Shown here piece after piece: positions 8,281 to 16,807 of a stretch of DNA of 64,000 nt (position 1 is its first letter; each line of letters starts with the position of its first letter). The notes under the pieces are model-generated. The model was given only the letters and a program-made list of their open reading frames with translations. It had not been told where the DNA came from and did not search any database. Position numbers and translations under genes: made by a program. Source of the stretch: an uncultured Blautia sp. (GTDB taxonomy: Bacteria > Bacillota > Clostridia > Lachnospirales > Lachnospiraceae); contig CAKRMK010000002.1 of NCBI GenBank assembly GCA_934364795.1, positions 99,587 through 163,586 on the forward strand, written 5' to 3'.

Positions 8281-10410
8281 TTATGATTTTGTTGCTATTT
8301 TACCAGCTGCTTTTTCAGAATTGCTGTAAGCCATGGCATAAAACAGTTCCTGGGAATTCAGTTTTGTCTCATTTAACTCTCTGTCTACATAGTTTCCGCT
8401 GGAAGTCAGACGTTTTCCCTTTTCATCATCATTCATCATGGTTTCAAACATCCAGTCAAGGTGTGCTTTTAATTTCTCATCCAGTACCGGAGCTGCTACT
8501 TCCACTCGCCGAATGGTATTTCTTGTCATAAAGTCGGCAGATGCAATATAAGCTTTTTCCTGTTCCTTTGTTCCAAAACGGTAAATTCTGGAATGCTCCA
8601 GGAAACGGCCTACAATGCTGACAACCTTAATATTTTCTGTATAGCCTTTCACCTCTGGAATCAGACAGCAGATTCCTCTGACGATCATTTCTATTTTTAC
8701 ACCAGCCTGGGAAGCTTCCACCAGTTTATTGATGATTACCTTGTCTGTCAGAGAATTAATCTTTATTCCAATATATCCTTCTTCTCCCTTTTTCACATGA
8801 TTTATTTCTTCATCAATCATATCACAAACTTTATTTTGCAGACATTTTGGTGCTACCAGAAGATAATCTGTCTTTTCCACAGTTTCGCCTTTTAAAAGTG
8901 CTGCAAATACCTTTGCACCTTCTTTTCCAATCTCCTGGTTTGCAGTAATCAGAGATAAATCTGTGTAAAGTGCAGAAGTTTTTTCATTATAGTTTCCGGT
9001 TCCGATCTGAGTGATATAGGAAACACCCTCCTGCGTTTTTCTGGAAATCAGGCATAATTTTGAATGTACTTTAAATCCATTCAGGCCATAAATCACCCGG
9101 CATCCTGCATCCTCCAGGATTCTGGAGTACTCAATATTACTTTCTTCATCAAAACGGGCACGAAGCTCTACCAGAACCACTACTTCTTTTCCATTTTCTG
9201 CTGCTTCCACCAGAGCATCCACAATCTGGCTCTTATCTGCCAAACGGTAAAGTGTCATTTTAATGGATACCACACTGTCATCCCGGGCAGCTTCATTCAG
9301 CAAATTAATAAATGGTTTTATACTTTCAAAAGGATAGGATAACAGTACATCCTTTTTCATGATCTGCGGAATAAGTGGTTCTTTTGCATCCAGGTTAGGC
9401 GTCATTCTTGGAGTACGGCGCTGATAAAAAAGTGGTCTTTCTTCTGTATTTTCAGCTGTACTTTGCTCTGTATTTCTTAAATATCCCTGAATTGCAAATA
9501 CAAAAGACAGATCCAGAGGCACTCTTGACAGGAATACATGATCTTTTTTCACATTGATTTCTTTGCATAAGGAACTGATCAGCTTTTTATTCAGTTCTCT
9601 GGAAAGTTCCAGTCTTACCGGACTCATACGTTTTCTCTGTTTGATCAGATTTTCCATTGCCTCTCTGTAATCCAGATCCTCATCATAAATAGTTTCTGTA
9701 TCAATATCTGCATTTCTTGTAACACGAAGAAGAGATTTTTCTTTCACTACATAATTTTTAAACATTTTAGGAAGAAAATGAAGAATCAGCTCTTCTGAAA
9801 GCATAAATGTGCCTTTTCTGGTCGGAATATCAATCAGACGTCTGAACACGTTGTTACTGCAGGGAATAATGGCAACTCTTGTTTTTCCACCTTTAGTTTC
9901 AAGCAGTGCCACTGCATAAATGTCTTTATTTTTCAAAAACGGGAAAGGTTGCTGTTTGCTCACAATATTTGCAGACAGATATGGAGCAATCTCATTGTCA
10001 AAATAAGTTTCCAGAAGCTTTCCTTCTTCTGCTGATAATTTATTAAAATTAATCAGACGAATTCCTTTTGGTTCCAGTTCTCCCATAAGCTGTTCATAGA
10101 TCACCGCTTTTTTCTGATCCAGTTCCCTGGTTTCCTTCAGGATTGCATTTACCTGTTCCTCACTGGTCATGTTGGTCTTATTTTCACGAACCACTTCCTC
10201 TGATTCCATCTGATCCATAAGCGTACCTACACGAACTCTGTAAAATTCATCCAGATTTGACTGGTAAATAGATGCAAATGTCAGTCTTTCTGCAAGAGGT
10301 ACTGCCGGATTTCCAGCCTCGTTCAGTACTCTTTCGTTAAATTTCAGCCAGGAGAGTTCTCGGTTCATCATATAGGGAAAAGGTGCTGTTTTGTTTTTCA
10401 CTTTTTTCAT
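8281..10410 (-). CDS. ppk: Polyphosphate kinase 1
   Basis: Membrane-associated enzyme that reversibly builds polyphosphate from the gamma-phosphate of ATP. The 709-residue protein has the N-terminal helical domain (NRELSWLKFNERVLNEA), then two phospholipase-D-fold catalytic domains with VHSKLCLI, containing the phosphorylated histidine, and the second conserved HSRIYRFG. IKMTLYRLADKSQIVDALV and ELRARFDEESNI are family signatures. Length is normal. It appears to be a single-gene unit ended by the terminator at 8223-8257; no ppx exopolyphosphatase gene is adjacent. Confidence 0.96.
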   Translation of the reverse strand: MKKVKNKTAPFPYMMNRELSWLKFNERVLNEAGNPAVPLAERLTFASIYQSNLDEFYRVRVGTLMDQMESEEVVRENKTNMTSEEQVNAILKETRELDQKKAVIYEQLMGELEPKGIRLINFNKLSAEEGKLLETYFDNEIAPYLSANIVSKQQPFPFLKNKDIYAVALLETKGGKTRVAIIPCSNNVFRRLIDIPTRKGTFMLSEELILHFLPKMFKNYVVKEKSLLRVTRNADIDTETIYDEDLDYREAMENLIKQRKRMSPVRLELSRELNKKLISSLCKEINVKKDHVFLSRVPLDLSFVFAIQGYLRNTEQSTAENTEERPLFYQRRTPRMTPNLDAKEPLIPQIMKKDVLLSYPFESIKPFINLLNEAARDDSVVSIKMTLYRLADKSQIVDALVEAAENGKEVVVLVELRARFDEESNIEYSRILEDAGCRVIYGLNGFKVHSKLCLISRKTQEGVSYITQIGTGNYNEKTSALYTDLSLITANQEIGKEGAKVFAALLKGETVEKTDYLLVAPKCLQNKVCDMIDEEINHVKKGEEGYIGIKINSLTDKVIINKLVEASQAGVKIEMIVRGICCLIPEVKGYTENIKVVSIVGRFLEHSRIYRFGTKEQEKAYIASADFMTRNTIRRVEVAAPVLDEKLKAHLDWMFETMMNDDEKGKRLTSSGNYVDRELNETKLNSQELFYAMAYSNSEKAAGKIATKS

Positions 10411-10552
10411 TTGAATAATTCCTTTCTCAAAACATTTCCATTTGGATTGCAGAAATAGATTTTTTCATTCAAACCAAACATTTCCACAATGGTTCTAATA
10501 TTAAAATTCCTGTATGAAATTGAGAAGCTGCCTGTGTTAAGTTTGTGTAAAA

Positions 10553-10592
10553 TACAAAAACGGATTGCTCTTCACAAGCAATCCTGTTTTTG
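10553..10592 (-). terminator. Terminator after csoR
   Basis: Stem GGATTGC/GCAATCC with a nine-base loop, followed on the minus strand by GTTTTTG. It lies about 40 bp past the csoR stop and is T-rich on both sides, so it may also work for transcription from the other direction. Confidence 0.8.
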
Positions 10593-10632
10593 ACATAGTA
10601 TATAGATAAATATTTCAGAAGTTGAAAATAAG

Positions 10633-10908
10633 TCAGCTCATATTGGAAAAGCGCTCTACTGCTTTTGTAAAGCTTTCAATCGTTTTATCTGCATCTCCAT
10701 GCTCAATTCCATCGCGGACACAATGTTTGATATGTCCCTCCAGAACTACTTTGCCGCAGCCATGAAGTGCTGACTTTGCAGCGTTGATCTGTGAAAGAAC
10801 ATCCTCACATGGAACGTCTTCATCAATCATCCTGTCAATTGCCTGCACCTGTCCTATAATTTTTTTCAGCCTGCGATGCAGGTTTGCTGAATCCATACAC
10901 TGTTTCAT
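10633..10908 (-). CDS. csoR: CsoR-family metal-sensing repressor
   Basis: A small all-helical DNA-binding repressor that releases its operator on binding metal. From the chosen start (MKQCMDSANLHRR) the likely copper ligands are C34, H59 and C63 with spacings of 25 and 4, the pattern of copper-sensing CsoR proteins; RcnR (nickel/cobalt) and FrmR (formaldehyde) have different residues at these positions. An upstream in-frame ATG at 10920 is abutted directly by AAAGG, too close for a ribosome site, so the second ATG is preferred. No efflux gene is adjacent; the nearest plausible target is the P1B ATPase at 6052-7941 with two matching operators. Confidence 0.88.
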   Translation of the reverse strand: MKQCMDSANLHRRLKKIIGQVQAIDRMIDEDVPCEDVLSQINAAKSALHGCGKVVLEGHIKHCVRDGIEHGDADKTIESFTKAVERFSNMS

Positions 10909-11171
10909 CAGATTACACATCCTTTCCGATCAGCACTTTTTTTGCATCAAATGCAAAACCATAATGCAAAATATGGCTTTCCAGCAATCCTCGGCTGATC
11001 AACTCTGTATCGTATTTTTTTCCGTTGTAATTACTGTATTCTCAAATTTATGCATTTACTTTAACATTTATATTGTTAATTTACAAGCAATCTGGTGATT
11101 TTTCAATATCCTGGCAAGCTATTGTGATGAGATAAATCAGATGGCAGATATGCCTTGAACTATGTTACAAA
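10909..11171. other. Intergenic region upstream of csoR
   Basis: AT-rich, with an inverted repeat TTTTGCATCAAATGCAAAA near 10939-10957 that might be a regulatory site. No ATACC/GGTAT CsoR-type operator is visible here, so csoR autoregulation through the ATPase-type site is not supported. No gene was recognised. Confidence 0.4.
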
Positions 11172-11199
11172 GGCGGAACCCCCATCTGGAGATTCCGCC
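11172..11199. terminator. Hairpin after the DUF1275 gene
   Basis: Stem GGCGGAA/TTCCGCC with a 14-base loop lies about 40 bp past the stop codon at 11241. On the minus strand it is followed by only TTTG; on the plus strand a T-rich run follows about 12 bases later. It is probably a weak terminator or 3' stabilising hairpin. Confidence 0.55.
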
Positions 11200-11240
11200 C
11201 ATATAAATTCTTTCTTTTTTTCTGACAGGCATTTACACTC

Positions 11241-11930
11241 TTACTGCCAGTGATGCTCCGCCTCTTCAATTTCCTCAATAAACATGAGAAGAAAACTGAT
11301 CAGCAGTAAAATACTGGAAACCCAGATAGCTCTGTATCCGTAAGCAAGGGAAAGCCTTCCGCCAATTCCTGCGCCAATGGCAAACAAAAGAATAATGGAA
11401 AAATAACACAATGCCTGTCCCAGAAGTTTGTGATTATGGTTTCGCATGTAAGCTGATAATGCTGCGGTACCACTTCTTAAGTTTCCGATACACATGGTGC
11501 TGGCATATGCGTATCCCTCAACTTTTCGGAACGTCTGCACCTGTAAGGCACAGGAAAAAGATACCAGAGTCGTTGCCAGGACATTCATATTCCCCGGCAC
11601 AAAGCCTACCAGAAACAGCAGGATAATCTCTACCAGAAGGATTCCCTGACGCCAGTGAAGACGTTTCGCATAGCGGAATTTGTCCTGAATACGTTCCGCT
11701 ACCAGCACTCCAAGGAAAAATGCAGTCAGAGGAATCAGATAGTGTAATCCTGCACTCCACTCCCGGTTCATAAACCGCTCACTCATCAGTACCACATTTC
11801 CGGTCTGGGCATTGGAAAAAACGCCGTCGCGAGTAAAGTAGGTATAGGCATCCTGAAATCCTCCTGACACAGCAAGAAATGCACTGTTTATAAAAGTTTC
11901 CGAGGTCTGTACCCTCTTGTGATGGTCCAT
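11241..11930 (-). CDS. YoaK-like DUF1275 membrane protein
   Basis: A 229-residue integral membrane protein of the YoaK/DUF1275 family, whose function is unknown. Family features are FLAVSGGFQDAYTYF near the N-terminus, the SNAQTGNVVLM motif and about six hydrophobic helices. The start at 11930 (MDHHKRVQTSE) is preceded by GAAGGAAC; a longer frame from 11990 adds 20 residues without a ribosome site. It is separated from the fumarase gene by about 140 bp and has its own 3' hairpin, so it is probably transcribed alone or by read-through from the long operon upstream. Confidence 0.85.
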   Translation of the reverse strand: MDHHKRVQTSETFINSAFLAVSGGFQDAYTYFTRDGVFSNAQTGNVVLMSERFMNREWSAGLHYLIPLTAFFLGVLVAERIQDKFRYAKRLHWRQGILLVEIILLFLVGFVPGNMNVLATTLVSFSCALQVQTFRKVEGYAYASTMCIGNLRSGTAALSAYMRNHNHKLLGQALCYFSIILLFAIGAGIGGRLSLAYGYRAIWVSSILLLISFLLMFIEEIEEAEHHWQ

Positions 11931-12070
11931 CAAAAGTTCCTTCTTTCTATAAATCTTATATAGCAGTGACAAAACACGTATATTTCCCATTAATATACTT
12001 CAAAATTGCGAATCTGTAAAGTCCGCTATTGCATTTTATAAAATGCGATCCAACAGCACTGCTGGCCTTT

Positions 12071-12637
12071 TTAGTCCTCTTTATGCTCTTCCAGATATTC
12101 TTTCCGGCCCTCTTCATAAAGGTTGTTTCCTTCGCTGTCAATGATGACAACTAGCGGCATATCTTCCACATAAAGCTTGCGAAGTGCTTCTGCCCCAAGA
12201 TCCTCATATGCGATCAGCTCTGCTTTTTTGATGCATTTTGCAAGAAGAGCACCTGCACCGCCAATAGCTCCAAAGTAAACGCCATCGTATTTTTTCATGG
12301 CTTCTACCACTTCTGGAAGACGGGCTCCTTTTCCAATCATACCACGGGCACCTACGGACATCATGGTTGGTGCATAGGCATCCATACGGCCGCTGGTTGT
12401 AGGGCCTGCGGAACCGATTACCTGACCTGGTTTTGCAGGAGTTGGTCCTACATAATAAATAGTTGCATCTGTTGGATCAAATGGAATTTTTTCGCCCTTT
12501 GCAAGAGCTTCGCACATACGCTTATGGCCTGCATCACGGGATGTATAAATAGTTCCGGTAAGCAGGACCTGATCTCCTGCATGAAGTGTTTTTGCCAGTT
12601 CTTTTGTCAGAGGCAGTGTAATTTTTCTTCTTTCCAT
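12071..12637 (-). CDS. Class I fumarate hydratase, beta subunit
   Basis: The smaller subunit of the two-part oxygen-sensitive [4Fe-4S] fumarase, interconverting malate and fumarate. The 188-residue protein matches the C-terminal fumarase domain: LLTGTIYTSRDAGHKR, YYVGPTPAKPGQVIGSAGPTTSGRMD in shorter pieces, and GARGMIGKG. The ATG at 12637 follows GGAGGTGATC and lies two bases after the alpha-subunit stop; the longer frame starting at 12694 lies inside that gene. It is the last gene of the long mdh-hdr-flox-frd-fumarase series. Two-subunit tartrate dehydratase is the alternative, but the neighbours favour fumarase. Confidence 0.93.
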   Translation of the reverse strand: MERRKITLPLTKELAKTLHAGDQVLLTGTIYTSRDAGHKRMCEALAKGEKIPFDPTDATIYYVGPTPAKPGQVIGSAGPTTSGRMDAYAPTMMSVGARGMIGKGARLPEVVEAMKKYDGVYFGAIGGAGALLAKCIKKAELIAYEDLGAEALRKLYVEDMPLVVIIDSEGNNLYEEGRKEYLEEHKED

Positions 12638-12639
12638 GA

Positions 12640-13482
12640 TCAGATCACCTCCGTTTTGTGACGGGTAACATGACAGTTGATATTGACTGCACATGGCATT
12701 CCTGCAATATGAGTAGGCATTGTTTCAATATTCAGACCAATGGCTGTGGTTCTTCCACCAAAGCCCTGAGGTCCGATTCCAAGCTTATTTACTTTTTCAA
12801 GCATTTCATCCTCAAGGTCTGCATAGAACGGATCCGGGTTATGGGAATCCAGCGGACGCATCAGTGCTTTCTTTGCAAGAAGCGCACATTTATCAAAAGT
12901 TCCACCGATTCCAACACCAACTACCATAGGCGGGCATGGGTTCGGGCCAGCTGTCTCAACTACCTCCAAGATGAAATCTTTGATTCCCTGAAGACCTGCT
13001 GATGGCTTGAACATACGGATCATACTCATATTCTCACTTCCGAAGCCTTTGGGACCAACTGTAATCTTAATGTTCTCACCTGGTACAATTTCTGTGTAAA
13101 GCATAGCCGGTGTATTATCCCCTGTGTTTCCACGGCGAACCGGATCTTTTACAACAGATTTGCGAAGATAGCCGTTTGTATAGCCACGGCGGACACCTTC
13201 ATCTACTGCTTCTCTTAAATCGCCGCCTGTAATATGTACATCCTGTCCGATTTCCAGGAAAACACATGCCATTCCTGTATCCTGACAGATCGGTACACAT
13301 TCATTGTCTGCAATGTCAAAGTTTTCAATAATATTGTCAAGGATGCCCTGTGCGATTGCACCATCCTCACATGCACGACAGCTCTTAATGGCATCCTTTA
13401 CGTCTTTTGGAAGATGCTCATTCGCTTCGATGCAAAGCTTTTCGACTACGTCTGTAATCTGGCTTGCCTGAATTTCACGCAT
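12640..13482 (-). CDS. Class I fumarate hydratase, alpha subunit
   Basis: The catalytic [4Fe-4S]-binding half of the two-subunit fumarase. Cysteines probably holding the cluster are in ICQDTGMAC, the CPP of GPNPCPPMVVGVGIGG, and FDKCALLAKKAL. The ATG at 13482 is 10 bases after AGGAG; an in-frame GTG at 13491 lies too close to it. In the chain MDH-fumarase-fumarate reductase it would supply fumarate as the terminal electron acceptor. A strong hairpin separates it from the upstream flavoprotein gene, possibly setting relative expression. Confidence 0.94.
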   Translation of the reverse strand: MREIQASQITDVVEKLCIEANEHLPKDVKDAIKSCRACEDGAIAQGILDNIIENFDIADNECVPICQDTGMACVFLEIGQDVHITGGDLREAVDEGVRRGYTNGYLRKSVVKDPVRRGNTGDNTPAMLYTEIVPGENIKITVGPKGFGSENMSMIRMFKPSAGLQGIKDFILEVVETAGPNPCPPMVVGVGIGGTFDKCALLAKKALMRPLDSHNPDPFYADLEDEMLEKVNKLGIGPQGFGGRTTAIGLNIETMPTHIAGMPCAVNINCHVTRHKTEVI

Positions 13483-13512
13483 ACGACTCACTCTCCTGTT
13501 CTTTTATAGGGA

Positions 13513-13550
13513 AAGCCCAGGCAGATTGCATCTGTCAATCTGCAGGGCTT
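13513..13550 (-). other. Intercistronic hairpin between flavoprotein and fumarase genes
   Basis: Arms AAGCCC-GCAGATTG and CAATCTGC-GGGCTT form a long stem with a seven-base loop. On the minus strand no U-run follows, so it is unlikely to be a full terminator. It may protect the 3' end of the upstream message or partly attenuate the fumarase genes. Confidence 0.6.
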
Positions 13551-13594
13551 ACCTGTTTTTAGAGAATTTTTATCATTTCTCTATTTTAACATAC

Positions 13595-15208
13595 TTATCG
13601 CTGTTCATGACGGGCATATTTAGGCAGCAGCAATGGAGATACCTTATCTGTGTGCACATCTGCTTCTTTTAACTCTTCTGCATATGCATAAATATGATTT
13701 AGGTTCATTTCCCCAAGTTCTACATTTTTGCATTTTGCAGCTGCTTTTTTACCTGCATTTCTTCCGAATACGATTACATCCAGAAGAGAGTTACCCATCA
13801 GTCTGTTTCTTCCGTGGATTCCGCCAGCTGCTTCTCCTGCAACTAAAAGGTTTGGAATCTCTTTTGTAAATCCGTCTCCGTCAATCTCCAGACCACCATT
13901 CTGATAATGAAGTGTAGGATAAATAACAATCGGAACCTTTCTCATGTCAATTCCATAGTTCATATACATACGGAACATAGCCGGAATTCTCTTTTCGATA
14001 GTTCCCTCGCCTCCAAGGATTTCAATCATTGGAGTATCCAGCCATACACCCATACGTCCGCCAGGAACCTCTACACCGCGTCCCTCTTCGCATTCACGGA
14101 TAACACCGGAAGCATTTACGTCACGGGTTTCCAGCGGATGAATGTAAGCTTCTCCGTTTGCATTTACAAGCTGAGCGCCAACGGAACGAACTTTCTCTGT
14201 TACCAGGGCACCAAGGATCTGTGAAGGATAAATTGCTCCTGTTGGATGATACTGGATAGAATCCTGGTAAAGAAGGGAAGCACCTGCTCTGTATCCCAGT
14301 ACAAGTCCGTCTGCAGTTGCGCCATAGTGGTTGGAAGTAGGGAATCCCTGATAATGCATTCTTCCTGCACCACCGGTTGCAATTACAACTGTCTTTGCTC
14401 TTGCAACAGAATAATCTCCTGTTTCCATGTTAAGAAGGACGGCACCTGCAACCTGTCCTTTTTCATCTTTAAGAAGTTCAACAGCAGAAGTAAATTCCAC
14501 TACCGGAATGCCAAGGTTCAGGACCTCGTCTCTGATGGTACGCATGATTTCAGATCCGGAATAATCTTTTGCAGCATGCATTCTCTTTCTGGAAGTACCG
14601 CCGCCATGAGTTGTAACCATGGTTCCGTCTTCTGCTTTATCAAACTCAACGCCAAGGTCGTTCAGCCATTTGATTGCATCCGGAGCTTCCATTACAAGTC
14701 TTTTTACCAGTTCCGGCTTTGCAGCAAAATGTCCGCCGCCGAAGCAGTCCAGATAATGCTGTACAGGAGAATCATTTTCTTTATCAGCAGCCTGGATTCC
14801 ACCTTCTGCCATCATGGTGTTGGCATCACCAATACGAAGTTTTGTAACGATCATAACATTTGCACCGGCATTGTGTGCTTCGATGGCACAGGAAGAACCT
14901 GCACCGCCGCCACCGATTACCAGTACATCTACATCATAATCAATTTTTGTAAAGTCAATTTTTTCATTAAGCAGACGGCTTGTTGAATGCAGCATTTCTG
15001 TCAGTTCCAGAGGAGCTTTCTGTCCTTTGTTTGGTCCTACTTTAATTTCTGCGAATGCGTCTGGGTTATAATCCGGATGGAATTTCTTAAGAAGAGCGTC
15101 TTTCTCATCAGCTGTCAGACGTCTTGGCTCTGTTGCCATACGCTGTGCTCTTGTAGCCTCTACCTTTTTGATGGATTCCATCATATTTTCTGGATATGGT
15201 GCATACAT
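13595..15208 (-). CDS. Fumarate-reductase-like FAD flavoprotein (soluble type)
   Basis: A 537-residue flavoprotein of the FrdA/SdhA/L-aspartate oxidase superfamily. After a roughly 90-residue helical extension comes the FAD-binding VLVIGGGGAGSSCAIEA, then MMAEGGIQAA, the catalytic-loop QYHPTG, and GRNRLMGNSLLDVIVFGRNAGKKAA. The histidine that binds FAD covalently in FrdA is replaced by Asn (ANTMMAEGG), as in L-aspartate oxidase, so FAD is probably non-covalent. No membrane anchor subunit is nearby. It starts 16 bp after the Fe-S protein gene behind GGAGGG. Fumarase next to it makes fumarate the likely substrate; a different enoate or aspartate oxidation cannot be ruled out. Confidence 0.85.
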   Translation of the reverse strand: MYAPYPENMMESIKKVEATRAQRMATEPRRLTADEKDALLKKFHPDYNPDAFAEIKVGPNKGQKAPLELTEMLHSTSRLLNEKIDFTKIDYDVDVLVIGGGGAGSSCAIEAHNAGANVMIVTKLRIGDANTMMAEGGIQAADKENDSPVQHYLDCFGGGHFAAKPELVKRLVMEAPDAIKWLNDLGVEFDKAEDGTMVTTHGGGTSRKRMHAAKDYSGSEIMRTIRDEVLNLGIPVVEFTSAVELLKDEKGQVAGAVLLNMETGDYSVARAKTVVIATGGAGRMHYQGFPTSNHYGATADGLVLGYRAGASLLYQDSIQYHPTGAIYPSQILGALVTEKVRSVGAQLVNANGEAYIHPLETRDVNASGVIRECEEGRGVEVPGGRMGVWLDTPMIEILGGEGTIEKRIPAMFRMYMNYGIDMRKVPIVIYPTLHYQNGGLEIDGDGFTKEIPNLLVAGEAAGGIHGRNRLMGNSLLDVIVFGRNAGKKAAAKCKNVELGEMNLNHIYAYAEELKEADVHTDKVSPLLLPKYARHEQR

Positions 15209-15223
15209 GTTTTTACGCCCTCC

Positions 15224-15898
15224 TTATTTCTCAATATCTCTGTTGTTGTAAAGTTCTTCCATGTCTGTGATTGGTTTCTGCATGATCTGCTCGATCAGGT
15301 CATCAAATTTGCCTTCGTGAATCTCTTCTACACGTTTTTCAAGATGTTCACTCTTAGGTGCAATATATTTACCTGTGAGACGTCTTGCCAGAAGACCTAC
15401 CATTGGATGAGAAATACCAGCCGGGCATCTTACAGAACAGCATCCGCAGCTTACGCAGTCAAAGGATTCCTCTGCACATTTCTCAAGTTCGCCTCTCTGT
15501 GCATATGCGATATACTGCATAACATTTAATCCCTGGGTACATGCTTTTGTGCAGGCATTACATCCGATACAGCTGTAGATTTCCGGATAGAGTTCCATCA
15601 TTACCTGCTGGTTCGGCTGAAGATCTTCAATGTTATAAAGCCTCTTGTCTGTTGGGAAGAACGGGATGCTTGCTACATACATGCCTTCCTGTACCTGAGT
15701 CTGACAGGCAAGGCAGGTTTTCAGCTCGTTGTCACCTTTGATTCTGTAGATGGTGGCACAGGCGCCGCAGAATCCGTGACGGCAGCCGCAGCCTCTTTTC
15801 AGGGTGTAGCCTGCGTATTCCATTGCCGTCATAATAGTCAGGTCAGCAGGTACGGTGTATTTTTTACCGAAGAAATATACGTTTACCATATTTTCCAT
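15224..15898 (-). CDS. Fumarate-reductase-like iron-sulfur protein
   Basis: Electron-transfer partner of the flavoprotein. The N-terminal half has a [2Fe-2S] pattern with C39, C44, C47 and C62 (CRHGFCGAC, then TCLAC). The C-terminal half has two four-cysteine motifs, CIGCNACTKAC and CVSCGCCSVRC, typical of [4Fe-4S] sites that face a partner. The 224 residues contain no transmembrane helix. The layout is like an SdhB/FrdB protein rather than a ferredoxin. It would pass electrons from the Hdr/Flox proteins upstream to the flavoprotein downstream, which is inference from gene order. Confidence 0.87.
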   Translation of the reverse strand: MENMVNVYFFGKKYTVPADLTIMTAMEYAGYTLKRGCGCRHGFCGACATIYRIKGDNELKTCLACQTQVQEGMYVASIPFFPTDKRLYNIEDLQPNQQVMMELYPEIYSCIGCNACTKACTQGLNVMQYIAYAQRGELEKCAEESFDCVSCGCCSVRCPAGISHPMVGLLARRLTGKYIAPKSEHLEKRVEEIHEGKFDDLIEQIMQKPITDMEELYNNRDIEK

Positions 15899-15952
15899 GT
15901 TGGGAGTTCCTTTCTTCTGATTGTCAATTACTAACTCTATTTTTCCATTTGC

Positions 15953-16807
15953 TTAATATTCGTCAGGTAACTGGTCGATTTCGTCCATTCTGAAAACCGG
16001 GCCATCTTTACATACGTACTTGGAACCAATGTTGCAGCGTCCACATTTGCCGATACCGCACTTCATACGAAGCTCCAGAGTTGTATAAACCTGTGTTCTT
16101 GTAAATCCAAGTTCTTCAAGGCCCTGGAGAACGAATTTGATCATGATTGGCGGACCGCAGACAAGGGCTACTTTGTTGGTATCGAAGCCGATTTCCTTTA
16201 AGTAGGTGGGTACGAAACCTACATGGCCGTCCCAGCCTTCCTGCTCACGGTCAATAGTCAGGTAGACGTTTACGTCTTTGGCGTTCATCCAAACTTCCTG
16301 GATTTCTTTTAATTTCACCAGATCATCAGCGGAACGGGAACCATAGAGAATGTCTACTGTACCGTAATCGTCACGATTGTCCAGAACGTAATTGATAACA
16401 GAACGAAGTGGCGCAAGACCAATACCTCCGGCAATAAACAGAAGATTTTTGCCTTTTAACTTATCTTCAACCGGGAAATGATTTCCATATGGTCCACGGA
16501 CTGTGATCTCATCTCCAACCTGAAGGCTGTGAAGATAAGAAGTCAGTTCACCGCATTTTTTAATACTGAATTCCTGATATTCTTTGTTGGTAGGAGAAGA
16601 AGTAATGGAAAACATACCTTCGCTTACCCCTGGTGCACAAACCATTGCACACTGTCCTGGCATATGCTCAAAAAGCTTTCCGCCGTCCGGAGCAGTTACA
16701 CAGAAAGTTTTTACATCCGGTGTCTCCTCATGGATATCTGTGATCACACCAACCTGCGGGATCAGCGTATCCAGTGTATAATTTTTATGACAGGTACACT
16801 CGCTCAT
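15953..16807 (-). CDS. FAD/NAD(P)H-binding oxidoreductase subunit (FloxA/AsrB-like)
   Basis: A 284-residue ferredoxin-NADP reductase-fold protein: N-terminal FAD-binding barrel (MPGQCAMVCAPGVSEGMFSIT), NAD-binding LLFIAGGIGLAPLRSVI and VALVCGPPIMIKFV, and a C-terminal cluster motif MKCGIGKCGRCNIGSKYVC that usually binds [2Fe-2S]. It is the probable NAD(P)H entry point. Its start overlaps the previous gene's stop (TAATG). The same fold is found in anaerobic sulfite reductase subunit B and in FloxA of FloxABCD/HdrABC complexes; the linked hdrABC genes support the second role. Confidence 0.88.
   Translation of the reverse strand: MSECTCHKNYTLDTLIPQVGVITDIHEETPDVKTFCVTAPDGGKLFEHMPGQCAMVCAPGVSEGMFSITSSPTNKEYQEFSIKKCGELTSYLHSLQVGDEITVRGPYGNHFPVEDKLKGKNLLFIAGGIGLAPLRSVINYVLDNRDDYGTVDILYGSRSADDLVKLKEIQEVWMNAKDVNVYLTIDREQEGWDGHVGFVPTYLKEIGFDTNKVALVCGPPIMIKFVLQGLEELGFTRTQVYTTLELRMKCGIGKCGRCNIGSKYVCKDGPVFRMDEIDQLPDEY

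Noticed and set aside
14246..14986. 246-residue plus-strand frame opposite the flavoprotein gene
   Set aside because: Antisense shadow of a well-supported gene; no start signals.
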